Source of the DNA: an uncultured Bacteroidales bacterium
GTDB lineage: Bacteria; Bacteroidota; Bacteroidia; Bacteroidales; UBA932
Assembly: GCA_946410455.1 (NCBI GenBank)
Contig: CAMKAJ010000012.1
Coordinates: 1 to 62,500, forward strand
Length of the DNA stretch: 62,500 nt
Reading direction: 5' to 3'
Made by a program: the position numbers and the translations under genes. Below, one piece after another: positions 24,662 through 32,178 of this stretch. Each line of letters starts with the position of its first letter. Position 1 is the first letter of the stretch. The notes under the pieces were generated by a model. It saw only the letters and a list, made by a program, of their open reading frames with translations. It ran no database searches and was not told the DNA's origin.

Positions 24662-27607
24662 TTACAAATCCACACTGAAAACCATGTCGAACTGGTGAGG
24701 GTTTAAGCCGGAAGGGATGCCGATGTTGTAATAGTACTTGATGCCAATTCGGGTGTCGTAGGGTATCCAGAGCAGATTGCCCAGTACGGCGCAGCACTCC
24801 AGTCCGGCTCCGCCTATATGTACGCTGTTTTTGCCGCTCCCAAAGAAGGAGTAGTCTCCGTGGAGGGTGCATTCGAGGTTTCTTAGATATGCCACAGGCC
24901 CGAGCCCAGACCAGTCCAGGGGGGCGAAGGGGAATGCGTAATCCATGGTTACGCGGCTCTGGAAGGGATAACCGGCAAGCTGCGAGGTGAGCTCGGAGTA
25001 ATCCCCCATGCCGCGCGGCATCACGCTGGCGTAGCGCTCGCAGAAGGGAGCCTCGCCGTAAGGCATCTGGGCAATGGCGCTGATTCTTATGCCGTGCGTG
25101 TCCATGAAGCCGGGCAGATAGCCGTAGGTATATAAATAGGCGTTGGGGTTGAATATTCCCGTGGCCCCCGGCCGGCCGCTCCAGCCGGCTTCTGCACCCA
25201 CTCCCAGCTTGGGGTAAATGCAAGACGAGGGAGTAGATTTAATAACATAAGCCCTCACGCTGGCCGAAAGCCGGTTCATTGGGGCCGTATTACCCTTGGT
25301 TATCACACTGTTGCTCACGCTCCAGCGCAGCTGCGGCACAACTCCCCGGTACCAGCCGCCGTTAGAGAAGCTGAGAGGCAGATACACCAGCACGGAGCCA
25401 GAGAAACTTGGCAGGCCCTCAATGTCCTCGCCCTTTACACTCAACTGCCGCGAGAAATTGGTGTACTTGTACATCAGGTAATACCAGCTCGGCGGGTCGC
25501 TGTGAACGGAGAAGCTGGCCTCAATCTTAGGATACAGGCCGCTGTAGGTGATTTTTGCCTCTCCTAAATGCCTCCAATGCTTACTGCGGTAGGAGGCGTT
25601 GTAAGCTACTGTTCCGCTTAGCGTGCTGAGGTTGTTCTGGAAGAAGGCCGTGGCGCCAAGTCCGGCCGAGCTGGCTATGGAGCTTAGGCTCAAGTCGTCT
25701 ATCGCATTGTAATCTACATATATAGGCACCCATGAGTGGAAGCGGAAGGCATTAGCCAGCTTGCTGTACGGCTTGGGAGCCTCAAGCTGCTGCGGCTCAA
25801 TCTTTTCTATTATCCCGGGGCCGCTCTCGCTCAGTTCCTCAGCAAATTCGTAGCGGTGAGGAGTTCCGAAATCGGCCTCCTGTGGGGCCAGGAGTTCGCT
25901 TGCTGCCGTACTGTATAGGAAACGGCCGTCCCTGGTAAGCATGGAGTAGAAGATCTTGTCGCCGCCCGGCAAGAAGCGAAACGAGCCAGAGCCCACAGGG
26001 GTGTTTGATATGCGCCAGGCCTGCCCGGAGGCAAGTTCGTAACGGTACAATTCATCTACGCCCCCAAGGTCGGAGACAAAGTACAGGTCTCCACCATAGC
26101 TGTACAGCTGCTTTACTACATTGTTTCCGCAGTCTAGAAGGCTAGCGTAAGAATCGCGAACACTGTACAGGCCCTGCCCGGAAGAGGTAATGGCGCAGGC
26201 ATACAGAGCATCGCCAATCCACTCTACCTCAACCACTTGCATGCCGGCTGGCGCGCTGTATCGCTCCAGTTCCTCGCCGCTGCAAGGATCTATCACCAGC
26301 ACTGCGCTGCCGCCCATGGGGAGGTATTCCACCACTGCAAGCCGCTGCCCGTCAGCGCTCACTGCAGGATTGTACCAGCGGGTGTTTTTCCTGAGGCGTT
26401 TAAGTCGGCCCCTGGCATCGCAGCTCCACACTTCGGAGTAAGAAATCATCTCCCAGCGGGTGTCAGACACGATTTCGCTCCACCAGATGCAAGCTCTCGT
26501 AGTGTCTTCTTTAAGAGCCGAGCAACTAAGCGCGAAGGGGCGTATGGTTTTGGTCTCTCCGCTGTTTATATCCACCCGCACAAGTTCTGGGGCGCTTGTG
26601 GTGCCTGTGCGTATGCAGAAAAGGGCGCTGTCCAGCACGCAGACCGAGCTGTAGTCTGTGTAGTGGCGGGATACGGGAGTCAGACGCTCGGACGGCTGGA
26701 AGGGGGCCCGGGCAGCCTCGTCCCTGCTCCAGCGCTGCTGCAGGGTGTCACTAATCTCCTTGAAGGCCTCGCGGAAGCGCTTGCCGCCAGACACCTCCTT
26801 CACCGTCTTGGGGTAGCGCAGGATGGGCCATGGCCAACATTTGTTCTCCACTATTCCCTTGTAGTAGCGGGCGGTGAAGTCGGGAGCGTTATACACGCTG
26901 CGCATTCCGGCAGCGGTAATATAGCCGATGGTGTAATAGTTTGGCGCATAGTACTTTAGCGAGCCGTAGCGCCACTTCCACCAGTCGCGGGTATCACCCT
27001 CGCGGAAGGCAGCTCGGTAATACTCCAGGAATGCCGCGTTGCGCCCGCGTCCGGAGTGGCTGAGCTCGGTCTCGGCCACCACGGCATCTCCCTCAAAGAA
27101 GGGTTGGCCACAGTATATCACGTCCATCGCTCCGGCGTACAGCTGCCCAAAGAGAATACTCCACAGCCGGTAGCGCTTGTCGTTGCTGAATTGCATCTGG
27201 CTCACGTGGCGCGACTCATGCACGGTGAGATGGGCCTCCCAAGGTTCCGGGAGCGGGGCGTCGAAATCCGGGGTGGTGTACAGCTCCATGCGGCTGGGAA
27301 TCCACGTCACCATTCCGTTGGCGTATGAGGTCCATGGATGGAGAACCACCGGCAGGGGCTTGCGGTAGTTCTGGTTGGGAATATAGCCTGCTGTAGCTCC
27401 TACGGGCTGCCGCACGGCTTCCAGGCGCGTGGCATAGATTGTTGCCAGCGAATCCAAGCCCTCCGGGTAGATAACGTTGTACCCGGGGGTCCGGATATGG
27501 TACCAGCGCACCCCCGCCGGCTCGTTGCCCTCGTTGTAGAACTGGGCTCGGGCCGGGAGGGCGGCGAGGCAAATCGCCAGCAAAAGTACTATGCGACGCA
27601 GTTGCAT
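24662..27607 (-). CDS. Large secreted protein: HExxH metallopeptidase-like, propeller-like and barrel-like regions
   Basis: A 981-residue exported protein (Sec signal, ARAQFYNEG). Near the N-terminus lies H130-E-S-R-H134 and, 38 residues later, FFEGDAVVAE with E172, the zinc-ligand layout of gluzincin (MA clan) peptidases. Residues about 300-600 contain repeated short strand blocks with TolB/WD40-like propeller character (GLYSVRDSY, DELYRYELASGQAWRISNT, GGDKIFYSMLTRDGRFLYS). From about 640 to the end the pattern of alternating aromatic and polar strands resembles an outer-membrane barrel, ending MVFSVDL. I do not recognise a named family. Function unknown; a surface-anchored peptidase is an inference. 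Its ATG directly abuts the galK stop, so it is in the ychF-galK operon. Confidence 0.72.
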   Translation of the reverse strand: MQLRRIVLLLAICLAALPARAQFYNEGNEPAGVRWYHIRTPGYNVIYPEGLDSLATIYATRLEAVRQPVGATAGYIPNQNYRKPLPVVLHPWTSYANGMVTWIPSRMELYTTPDFDAPLPEPWEAHLTVHESRHVSQMQFSNDKRYRLWSILFGQLYAGAMDVIYCGQPFFEGDAVVAETELSHSGRGRNAAFLEYYRAAFREGDTRDWWKWRYGSLKYYAPNYYTIGYITAAGMRSVYNAPDFTARYYKGIVENKCWPWPILRYPKTVKEVSGGKRFREAFKEISDTLQQRWSRDEAARAPFQPSERLTPVSRHYTDYSSVCVLDSALFCIRTGTTSAPELVRVDINSGETKTIRPFALSCSALKEDTTRACIWWSEIVSDTRWEMISYSEVWSCDARGRLKRLRKNTRWYNPAVSADGQRLAVVEYLPMGGSAVLVIDPCSGEELERYSAPAGMQVVEVEWIGDALYACAITSSGQGLYSVRDSYASLLDCGNNVVKQLYSYGGDLYFVSDLGGVDELYRYELASGQAWRISNTPVGSGSFRFLPGGDKIFYSMLTRDGRFLYSTAASELLAPQEADFGTPHRYEFAEELSESGPGIIEKIEPQQLEAPKPYSKLANAFRFHSWVPIYVDYNAIDDLSLSSIASSAGLGATAFFQNNLSTLSGTVAYNASYRSKHWRHLGEAKITYSGLYPKIEASFSVHSDPPSWYYLMYKYTNFSRQLSVKGEDIEGLPSFSGSVLVYLPLSFSNGGWYRGVVPQLRWSVSNSVITKGNTAPMNRLSASVRAYVIKSTPSSCIYPKLGVGAEAGWSGRPGATGIFNPNAYLYTYGYLPGFMDTHGIRISAIAQMPYGEAPFCERYASVMPRGMGDYSELTSQLAGYPFQSRVTMDYAFPFAPLDWSGLGPVAYLRNLECTLHGDYSFFGSGKNSVHIGGAGLECCAVLGNLLWIPYDTRIGIKYYYNIGIPSGLNPHQFDMVFSVDL

Positions 27608-28750
27608 TTAGAGCTTGCGGGCACCGTCGGAGATAACCACGTCGTACACCTTGAGATCGTGGCCGAACTGGGCACGGAAGCGCTCCTTGGCGGTGGCGAT
27701 GAAGGCCTCGTAGAGTTCGTCCTTTACCAGGTTGATGGTGCAGCCGCCAAAGCCACCGCCCATTACGCGGGAGCCGGTGACGTCCATCTTGCGGGCGATG
27801 CGGGCAAGGTAGTCAAGTTCGGGGCAGCTTACTTCGTACAGACGGCTCAGGCCGAAGTGGGTCTGGAACATCATTTCGCCCACGGTCTCGTAGTCGCCTC
27901 TCTCGAGTGCGTCGCACACGTCGAGCACGCGCTGAACCTCGCCAATCACGTATTCTGCGCGGATGAAGTCTTCTGCGCTGATCTCGCTGCGTACCTCATC
28001 GAGCCATACTCGCTTGGCGTCGGAGAGGAAGTCCACCTCGGGGTGATTCTTCTTGATGGCTGCCGCTGCCTTCTCGCAAGACTCGCGGCGCTTGTTGTAG
28101 GCAGAGCTTGCAAGTTCGTGCTTTACGCAGGTGTCGAGCAGCACGAGTTTGTACCCTTGCGGCTTGAAGGGGAAGTACTGATACTCCAAGGTCTTGCAGT
28201 TCAGGCGGATAAGCTGGCCCTCTTTGCCGAAGCAAGAGGCAAACTGGTCCATGATGCCGCACTTTACACCGCAGTAGTTATGCTCGGTGCTCTGGCCGAT
28301 GCGAGCAAGGTCGAAGCGGCTGAGGCCGTTGCCGTTCATCTCGTTGACGGCGTAGGCGAAGCAGCTCTCGAGTGCTGCAGAGGAGCTGAGTCCGGCGCCC
28401 AGGGGCACGTCGCCAGCAAACACTGCATCGAATCCGGCCACCTTGCCGCCGCGCTTGATGGTCTCGCGGCACACGCCAAAGATGTAGCAGGCCCATGCCT
28501 GAGCCGGCTTGTCGGACTCCTCCAGGCCAAACTCCGCCTTTGCATCATAATCCAGAGAATACAGGCGCACCCTGTTGGTACCGTTAGCCTTAATCTCCGC
28601 CACGATACCCTTGTCGATAGCACCCGGGAACACATAACCGCCATTATAGTCGGTGTGCTCTCCTATCAGGTTAATACGTCCGGCGGCAGCATAAAACTCC
28701 CCACCCTCTCCGTAAAGCTCAACAAACTTACTGTGAATTCTTTCTTTCAT
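27608..28750 (-). CDS. galK: Galactokinase
   Basis: A 380-residue GHMP kinase. It phosphorylates galactose at C1 with ATP in the Leloir pathway. The galactokinase signature GRINLIGEHTDYNGGYVFP is at residues 25-43, the ATP-loop GAGLSSSAALE near 125, and the catalytic aspartate region CGIMDQFASCFG near 172. The third GHMP motif, GSRVMGGGFGGCTINLV, lies near the C-terminus. Neither galT nor galE is adjacent. The gene lies 15 bp after ychF and is followed immediately by the 981-residue secreted protein. Confidence 0.96.
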   Translation of the reverse strand: MKERIHSKFVELYGEGGEFYAAAGRINLIGEHTDYNGGYVFPGAIDKGIVAEIKANGTNRVRLYSLDYDAKAEFGLEESDKPAQAWACYIFGVCRETIKRGGKVAGFDAVFAGDVPLGAGLSSSAALESCFAYAVNEMNGNGLSRFDLARIGQSTEHNYCGVKCGIMDQFASCFGKEGQLIRLNCKTLEYQYFPFKPQGYKLVLLDTCVKHELASSAYNKRRESCEKAAAAIKKNHPEVDFLSDAKRVWLDEVRSEISAEDFIRAEYVIGEVQRVLDVCDALERGDYETVGEMMFQTHFGLSRLYEVSCPELDYLARIARKMDVTGSRVMGGGFGGCTINLVKDELYEAFIATAKERFRAQFGHDLKVYDVVISDGARKL

Positions 28751-28765
28751 TTGGTTATTATTATG

Positions 28766-29866
28766 TTAAACGTTAAACAAGAAATGCATTATGTCGCCGT
28801 CTTGGACGGTGTAGTCTTTGCCTTCTACTCCCATCTTGCCGGCGGCGCGAACTGCGGATTCTGTTTTGTACTGAACAAAGTCGTCGTATTTGATAACCTC
28901 GGCACGGATGAAACCTTTCTCGAAGTCGGTGTGAATAACTCCGGCGGCCTTAGGGGCCTTGTCGCCGGCGTGGATGGTCCAGGCGCGGCACTCGTCGGAT
29001 CCGGCTGTAAAGAAAGTCCTCAGCCCCAGTAACTTATACGCCTCCTGGATAAGCCTCACCACACCTGACTCCTCCAACCCCATCTCTTCCAGGAACATCT
29101 GGCGGTCTTCGTAATCTTCCATCTCGGCAATATCGGCCTCGGTGCGGGCTGATATAATAAGGATGCCGGCATTCTCTGCCTTAACAGCCTCCCGCACTGC
29201 TTCTACGTAAGCATTGCCGTTTGCGGCCGAAGCATCATCTACATTGCAAACATACAGCACCGGCTTATTGGTCAGAAGGAAGAGGTCGTGTGCAAGGCGC
29301 TCTTCTTCTTCGTTTACAAGAGCCACGCTGCGGCAAGACTTGCCATGCTCCAGAGCCGACTTGTAACGGGTAAGCAGGTCGGCCAGCTTGCGGGACTCCT
29401 TGTCGCCCGCCTGTGCCGCCTTGATGCACTTGCCAAGACGCGCCTCAACGGTTTCCAGGTCTTTGATTTGCAACTCTGTATCGACCACCTCTTTATCGCG
29501 AACCGGATCTACGGAACCATCTACGTGAACAACATTGCCGTCGTCGAAGCAGCGAAGCACATGGAGAATAGCGTCGCATTCTCGAATGTTCGCCAGGAAC
29601 TGGTTGCCCAGGCCTTCGCCCCTGCTGGCCCCCTTTACAAGGCCGGCAATATCTACAATATCAACCGTAGCGGGGATTGTGCGCTGGGGCTTACAAATAT
29701 CACTCAATACCTCCAGACGCTTGTCCGGCACATTGGTGGAGCCAAGGTTCGGCTCTATAGTACAGAAAGGGAAGTTTGCACTCTGGGCTTTGCCGCTGCT
29801 TACGCAATTGAAGAGGGTGGATTTGCCCACATTCGGCAGTCCCACTATTCCACATTTTAGAGACAT
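28766..29866 (-). CDS. ychF: Redox-regulated ATPase YchF (Obg-family P-loop protein)
   Basis: A 366-residue YchF/Ola1 protein, full length. The P-loop is GLPNVGKSTLFN near residue 8; switch regions include DIAGLVKGASRGEGLGN and ECDAILHVLRCF. A coiled-coil arm and the C-terminal TGS domain (AWTIHAGDKAPKAAGVIHTDFEKGFIRAEVI) follow. Members bind ATP rather than GTP and associate with ribosomes; a role in stress or translation is known in other bacteria. An exact -7 element (TAAATTTG on the minus strand, 29887-29894) lies 21 nt before the ATG. Confidence 0.97.
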   Translation of the reverse strand: MSLKCGIVGLPNVGKSTLFNCVSSGKAQSANFPFCTIEPNLGSTNVPDKRLEVLSDICKPQRTIPATVDIVDIAGLVKGASRGEGLGNQFLANIRECDAILHVLRCFDDGNVVHVDGSVDPVRDKEVVDTELQIKDLETVEARLGKCIKAAQAGDKESRKLADLLTRYKSALEHGKSCRSVALVNEEEERLAHDLFLLTNKPVLYVCNVDDASAANGNAYVEAVREAVKAENAGILIISARTEADIAEMEDYEDRQMFLEEMGLEESGVVRLIQEAYKLLGLRTFFTAGSDECRAWTIHAGDKAPKAAGVIHTDFEKGFIRAEVIKYDDFVQYKTESAVRAAGKMGVEGKDYTVQDGDIMHFLFNV

Positions 29867-29886
29867 ATCAATAAATACTTAGTTTA

Positions 29887-29894
29887 CAAATTTA
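29887..29894 (-). promoter_or_regulatory. -7 promoter element for the ychF operon
   Basis: Minus-strand TAAATTTG matches TAnnTTTG exactly, 21 nt before ychF. It overlaps the left copy of the 22-bp direct repeat (29889-29910). Confidence 0.6.
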
Positions 29895-29910
29895 GAAAAA
29901 TTTAGCATAT
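29889..29910. repeat. 22-bp direct repeat, left copy
   Basis: A 22-bp sequence starting AATTTAGAAAAATTTAGC and ending ATAT is repeated exactly at 31190-31211. The two copies bound the Rpn-family gene and its hairpins. Length and exactness make chance unlikely; an insertion-associated duplication or a shared promoter sequence are both possible. Confidence 0.85.
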
Positions 29911-29917
29911 CTACCCC

Positions 29918-29946
29918 AAAAAAAGCCGGAGCACTCACGCCCCGGC
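29918..29946 (-). terminator. Rho-independent terminator of the Rpn-family gene
   Basis: On the minus strand an 8-bp stem GCCGGGGC / GCTCCGGC (one G-T pair) with a 6-nt loop (29925-29946) is followed directly by seven T (29918-29924). It lies 24 nt after the Rpn stop codon. Confidence 0.82.
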
Positions 29947-29969
29947 CCCATACCTTATTTATCACAGCC

Positions 29970-30830
29970 CTACTTCAACGCCGCAATCTCCTCAATAGAT
30001 AAACCCGTGTACTTTGCAATCACCTCCGGCTTGACCTCATCAGCCAACATCTTCTTCGCCATCTTGATACGCTCCTCTGACTTACCTTCAGCAAGCCCCT
30101 TTTGCAACGCATAGTCGATTTGATTCTGAATATCTCTCTGTGTAGTCATATCGTGGATGTATTTAGCGCGTTCTTCTGGGGCGAAGTTAATGGTTTCTGC
30201 CGACTTTAGCAACAACGAAATCATCTCATCGTCATAGTCTTCCGGAGCCTCATTAATTTTCTCCATGTTCAACAAGGTGTGAGACAGCCTGTCTAATCGT
30301 GTGTAATTCTCTCTCGCCACGTTCTTGCAATTCGGCAACTCCAGAAAGATGAAATTCAACCGGTCCGACATCAACTCTCCGGACTTGCTTTCGCGCAGGT
30401 TGTACCGGAACAACACCCTGTCAGCACCGGGGTGTAGCGAAAACTTGAGGACACCTATAAAGTACACCGGAGGGAAATCATACGTTGTGGGTCCCTTCTC
30501 CATCTGCTGCTGCACGGCAAAAGTTGAATTAAAAATAGCCCTCTCGTAGAATGCGCCCTGTGGCTCCACCTGCATTTCTACCATAAATCGGGTGCCGTCT
30601 TCCTCTGTGCACTCAATATCTACACGTATATCCTTCTTATGCTCTGTTGGGTTAATGTGCTCTTGCGGTGCAAAGCTGATTGAGCTGATCTTACGCTCTG
30701 GAATAAGCTCCTGAAGAAGCAGGATGGTTAGACGTTTGTTGTTCTCCGAGCCGAAACTCCGTTTGAACCAATCGTCCATCAGGACATTGGCATAACGGGT
30801 AATCTTGATTGTTTGATTTAAGCCTTCCAT
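29970..30830 (-). CDS. Rpn family recombination-promoting nuclease / PD-(D/E)XK transposase-like protein
   Basis: A 286-residue protein of the PDDEXK_2/Rpn group common in Bacteroidota. The nuclease core shows D71 in DIRVDIE and E85-x-Q87 in FMVEMQVE, the family's version of the PD-(D/E)XK site. The C-terminal helices EERIKMAKKMLAD and GLSIEEIAALK are typical. Related proteins are DNA endonucleases that promote recombination; mobility by them is not established. I chose the ATG at 30830 (MEGLNQTIKI) over 30890, because family members start there. The gene stands alone with its own terminator and lies between two copies of a 22-bp direct repeat. Confidence 0.85.
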   Translation of the reverse strand: MEGLNQTIKITRYANVLMDDWFKRSFGSENNKRLTILLLQELIPERKISSISFAPQEHINPTEHKKDIRVDIECTEEDGTRFMVEMQVEPQGAFYERAIFNSTFAVQQQMEKGPTTYDFPPVYFIGVLKFSLHPGADRVLFRYNLRESKSGELMSDRLNFIFLELPNCKNVARENYTRLDRLSHTLLNMEKINEAPEDYDDEMISLLLKSAETINFAPEERAKYIHDMTTQRDIQNQIDYALQKGLAEGKSEERIKMAKKMLADEVKPEVIAKYTGLSIEEIAALK

Positions 30831-31029
30831 AGTAATTAACTGTTTATTTGAGTGTTTCCCTATATCTCTCTGCGATTCGGTTGAGTGCAAAGTTCTGAAG
30901 AATTAATGGTGTTTTGAAGCAGTGCAACGTTTATTTGCTAAACCGTACTCAGAGTTCACTGTAGAGCATCTTTCCTCAGTAAGCAACTCAAAAATAGAAC
31001 CCATTTTTAGCTTTAGGGTTGCAGTGTGT

Positions 31030-31112
31030 TGCCGGAGGTACAATGGACTGTACCTCCGGCAGCATTTTGGGCCGATTTTGCGGCCGGAGGTCCACCCGGA
31101 TGTACCTCCGGC
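31030..31112. repeat. Pair of REP-like hairpins
   Basis: The first unit (31030-31061) has perfect 13-bp arms TGCCGGAGGTACA / TGTACCTCCGGCA around the 6-nt loop ATGGAC. The second (31083-31112) has arms GCCGGAGGT / ACCTCCGGC, plus two further pairs beyond one mismatch. Both share the core GCCGGAGGT, 21 bp apart. Such twin palindromes next to a nuclease gene resemble REP/BIME elements. Confidence 0.85.
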
Positions 31113-31189
31113 AACGGTTAGGGTGGATTAGTGGCAGAAACCTTCTGCGTAGTTCCCTTGATATATTATTATCGAGATGACATAGCGTT

Positions 31190-31211
31190 AATTTAGAAAA
31201 ATTTAGCATAT
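31190..31211. repeat. 22-bp direct repeat, right copy
   Basis: Exact second copy of the 29889-29910 sequence. Here it continues into TTTGCC and forms part of the promoter-like sequence of the gene at 31220. Confidence 0.85.
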
Positions 31212-31214
31212 TTG
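31207..31214 (+). promoter_or_regulatory. Probable -7 element for the exonuclease-family gene
   Basis: CATATTTG matches TAnnTTTG at all fixed positions but the first. It ends 5 nt before the ATG at 31220, so a transcript from it would have almost no leader. Confidence 0.4.
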
Positions 31215-31219
31215 CCTCC

Positions 31220-32122
31220 ATGAAACCGACTATGACAAAACTTCTGCTTTTCTGTGCGCTGATTATCAGCTTTACAGTTCCACCGCAGGACGACAGCCTG
31301 CTTGTTGTAAGCTGGAACGTAGAGAATTTTCTTAATCCAAAGACAGACACCACAGGGCGCTATACCCGGAGCCGGTTCCGTACTAAGTGCAACGCCATTG
31401 CCAAGACTATTCTGCTCATAGCAGACAGCTATGGGCGAGTTCCGGATGCAGTAGCACTGATGGAAGTGGGCGACCGCTACGTACTGGAGCGGCTGGTGCG
31501 CGATACTCCTCTGCGTAAGCTGGATTACGATATCGTCCACTACGACTCACCGGACCGGCGCGGCATAGACTGTGCCCTGCTATACCGGCGGAGTTCCCTG
31601 CAGTTGCTGCGATCGGCCCCGATACACCTGTACGACAGTACCGGCGCCATTATGCGCACGCGCGACATTCTGCTTGCGGAGTTCGACGGCCTTGCTGTTC
31701 TGGTAAACCACCACCCCTCTAAGGTGGGTTCTGATTCGCAGCGGCACCGCTCCCTGGCCATGGCCCGGATGACGGCCCTTATAGACTCGCTGTCCACAAA
31801 TCAGTGCCTAAATATGGATAGTAGTTGTCCCCAACAGCCAGTACTGGCTGTTGGAGACTTTAACGATGACGTCTGGCCTCACGACGGGCCCAGGAGCGCA
31901 ACCAAGGGCACGATAAAGTACAACGGCGCCTGGGAGAAAATTGACGGCTTCTTTGCGCGGGGCTCAATAACTGTACAGGAAACAATCTTCAACCATCCAA
32001 TCCTCAGTGAACCCGACCGCAGCTTCGGAGGCACCAAGCCCCGCCGCGCCTTCTCAGGACCGCGCTGGCTAGGCGGAGTTTCCGACCATTATCCTGTGGT
32101 TCTCCTGATTTCCGGGCACTAA
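31220..32122 (+). CDS. Secreted endonuclease/exonuclease/phosphatase-family protein
   Basis: A 300-residue protein with a short signal peptide (MTKLLLFCALIISFTVPP, residues 5-22). The EEP fold shows LVVSWNVENF with the metal-site N near residue 37, ALMEVGDRYVLERL with the catalytic-type E, DIVHYDSPDRRGIDCALLYR, VLVNHHPSKVGS, AVGDFNDDVWP and the final SDHYPVVLLI. All core residues of the family (N, E, H, D-x-N, D-H) can be seen, so it is probably active on a phosphodiester or phosphate ester; substrate unknown. Start is the ATG at 31220; one at 31232 would also keep the signal peptide. It is monocistronic. Confidence 0.88.
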   Translation: MKPTMTKLLLFCALIISFTVPPQDDSLLVVSWNVENFLNPKTDTTGRYTRSRFRTKCNAIAKTILLIADSYGRVPDAVALMEVGDRYVLERLVRDTPLRKLDYDIVHYDSPDRRGIDCALLYRRSSLQLLRSAPIHLYDSTGAIMRTRDILLAEFDGLAVLVNHHPSKVGSDSQRHRSLAMARMTALIDSLSTNQCLNMDSSCPQQPVLAVGDFNDDVWPHDGPRSATKGTIKYNGAWEKIDGFFARGSITVQETIFNHPILSEPDRSFGGTKPRRAFSGPRWLGGVSDHYPVVLLISGH

Positions 32123-32127
32123 CAAAA

Positions 32128-32153
32128 CGGCCGAGGCTTAAAAACCCCGGCCG
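32128..32153. terminator. Hairpin between convergent genes
   Basis: CGGCCGAGG and CCCCGGCCG form a 6-bp G/C stem plus two more pairs after a mismatch, with an A-rich loop. It lies between the exonuclease-family stop (32122) and the ppiD-like stop (32179) and could stop transcription from both sides. Confidence 0.6.
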
Positions 32154-32178
32154 CTATAAAACACTTTGGCGTAATCTA

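Larger units (their letters stand above)
30831..31219. other. 389-bp intergenic region upstream of the Rpn gene
   Basis: No gene is visible. From left to right: about 60 bp of Rpn 5' sequence with only a weak -7 match near 30888, a featureless stretch to about 31020, two tandem REP-like hairpins (31030-31061 and 31083-31112), and the right copy of the 22-bp repeat (31190-31211) merging into the promoter of the exonuclease-family gene. Confidence 0.65.

Noticed and set aside
24600..25223. N-terminal extension of the PUL GH3 protein by 208 residues
   Set aside because: It lies inside the neighbouring gene and would place the signal peptide in the middle of the protein.
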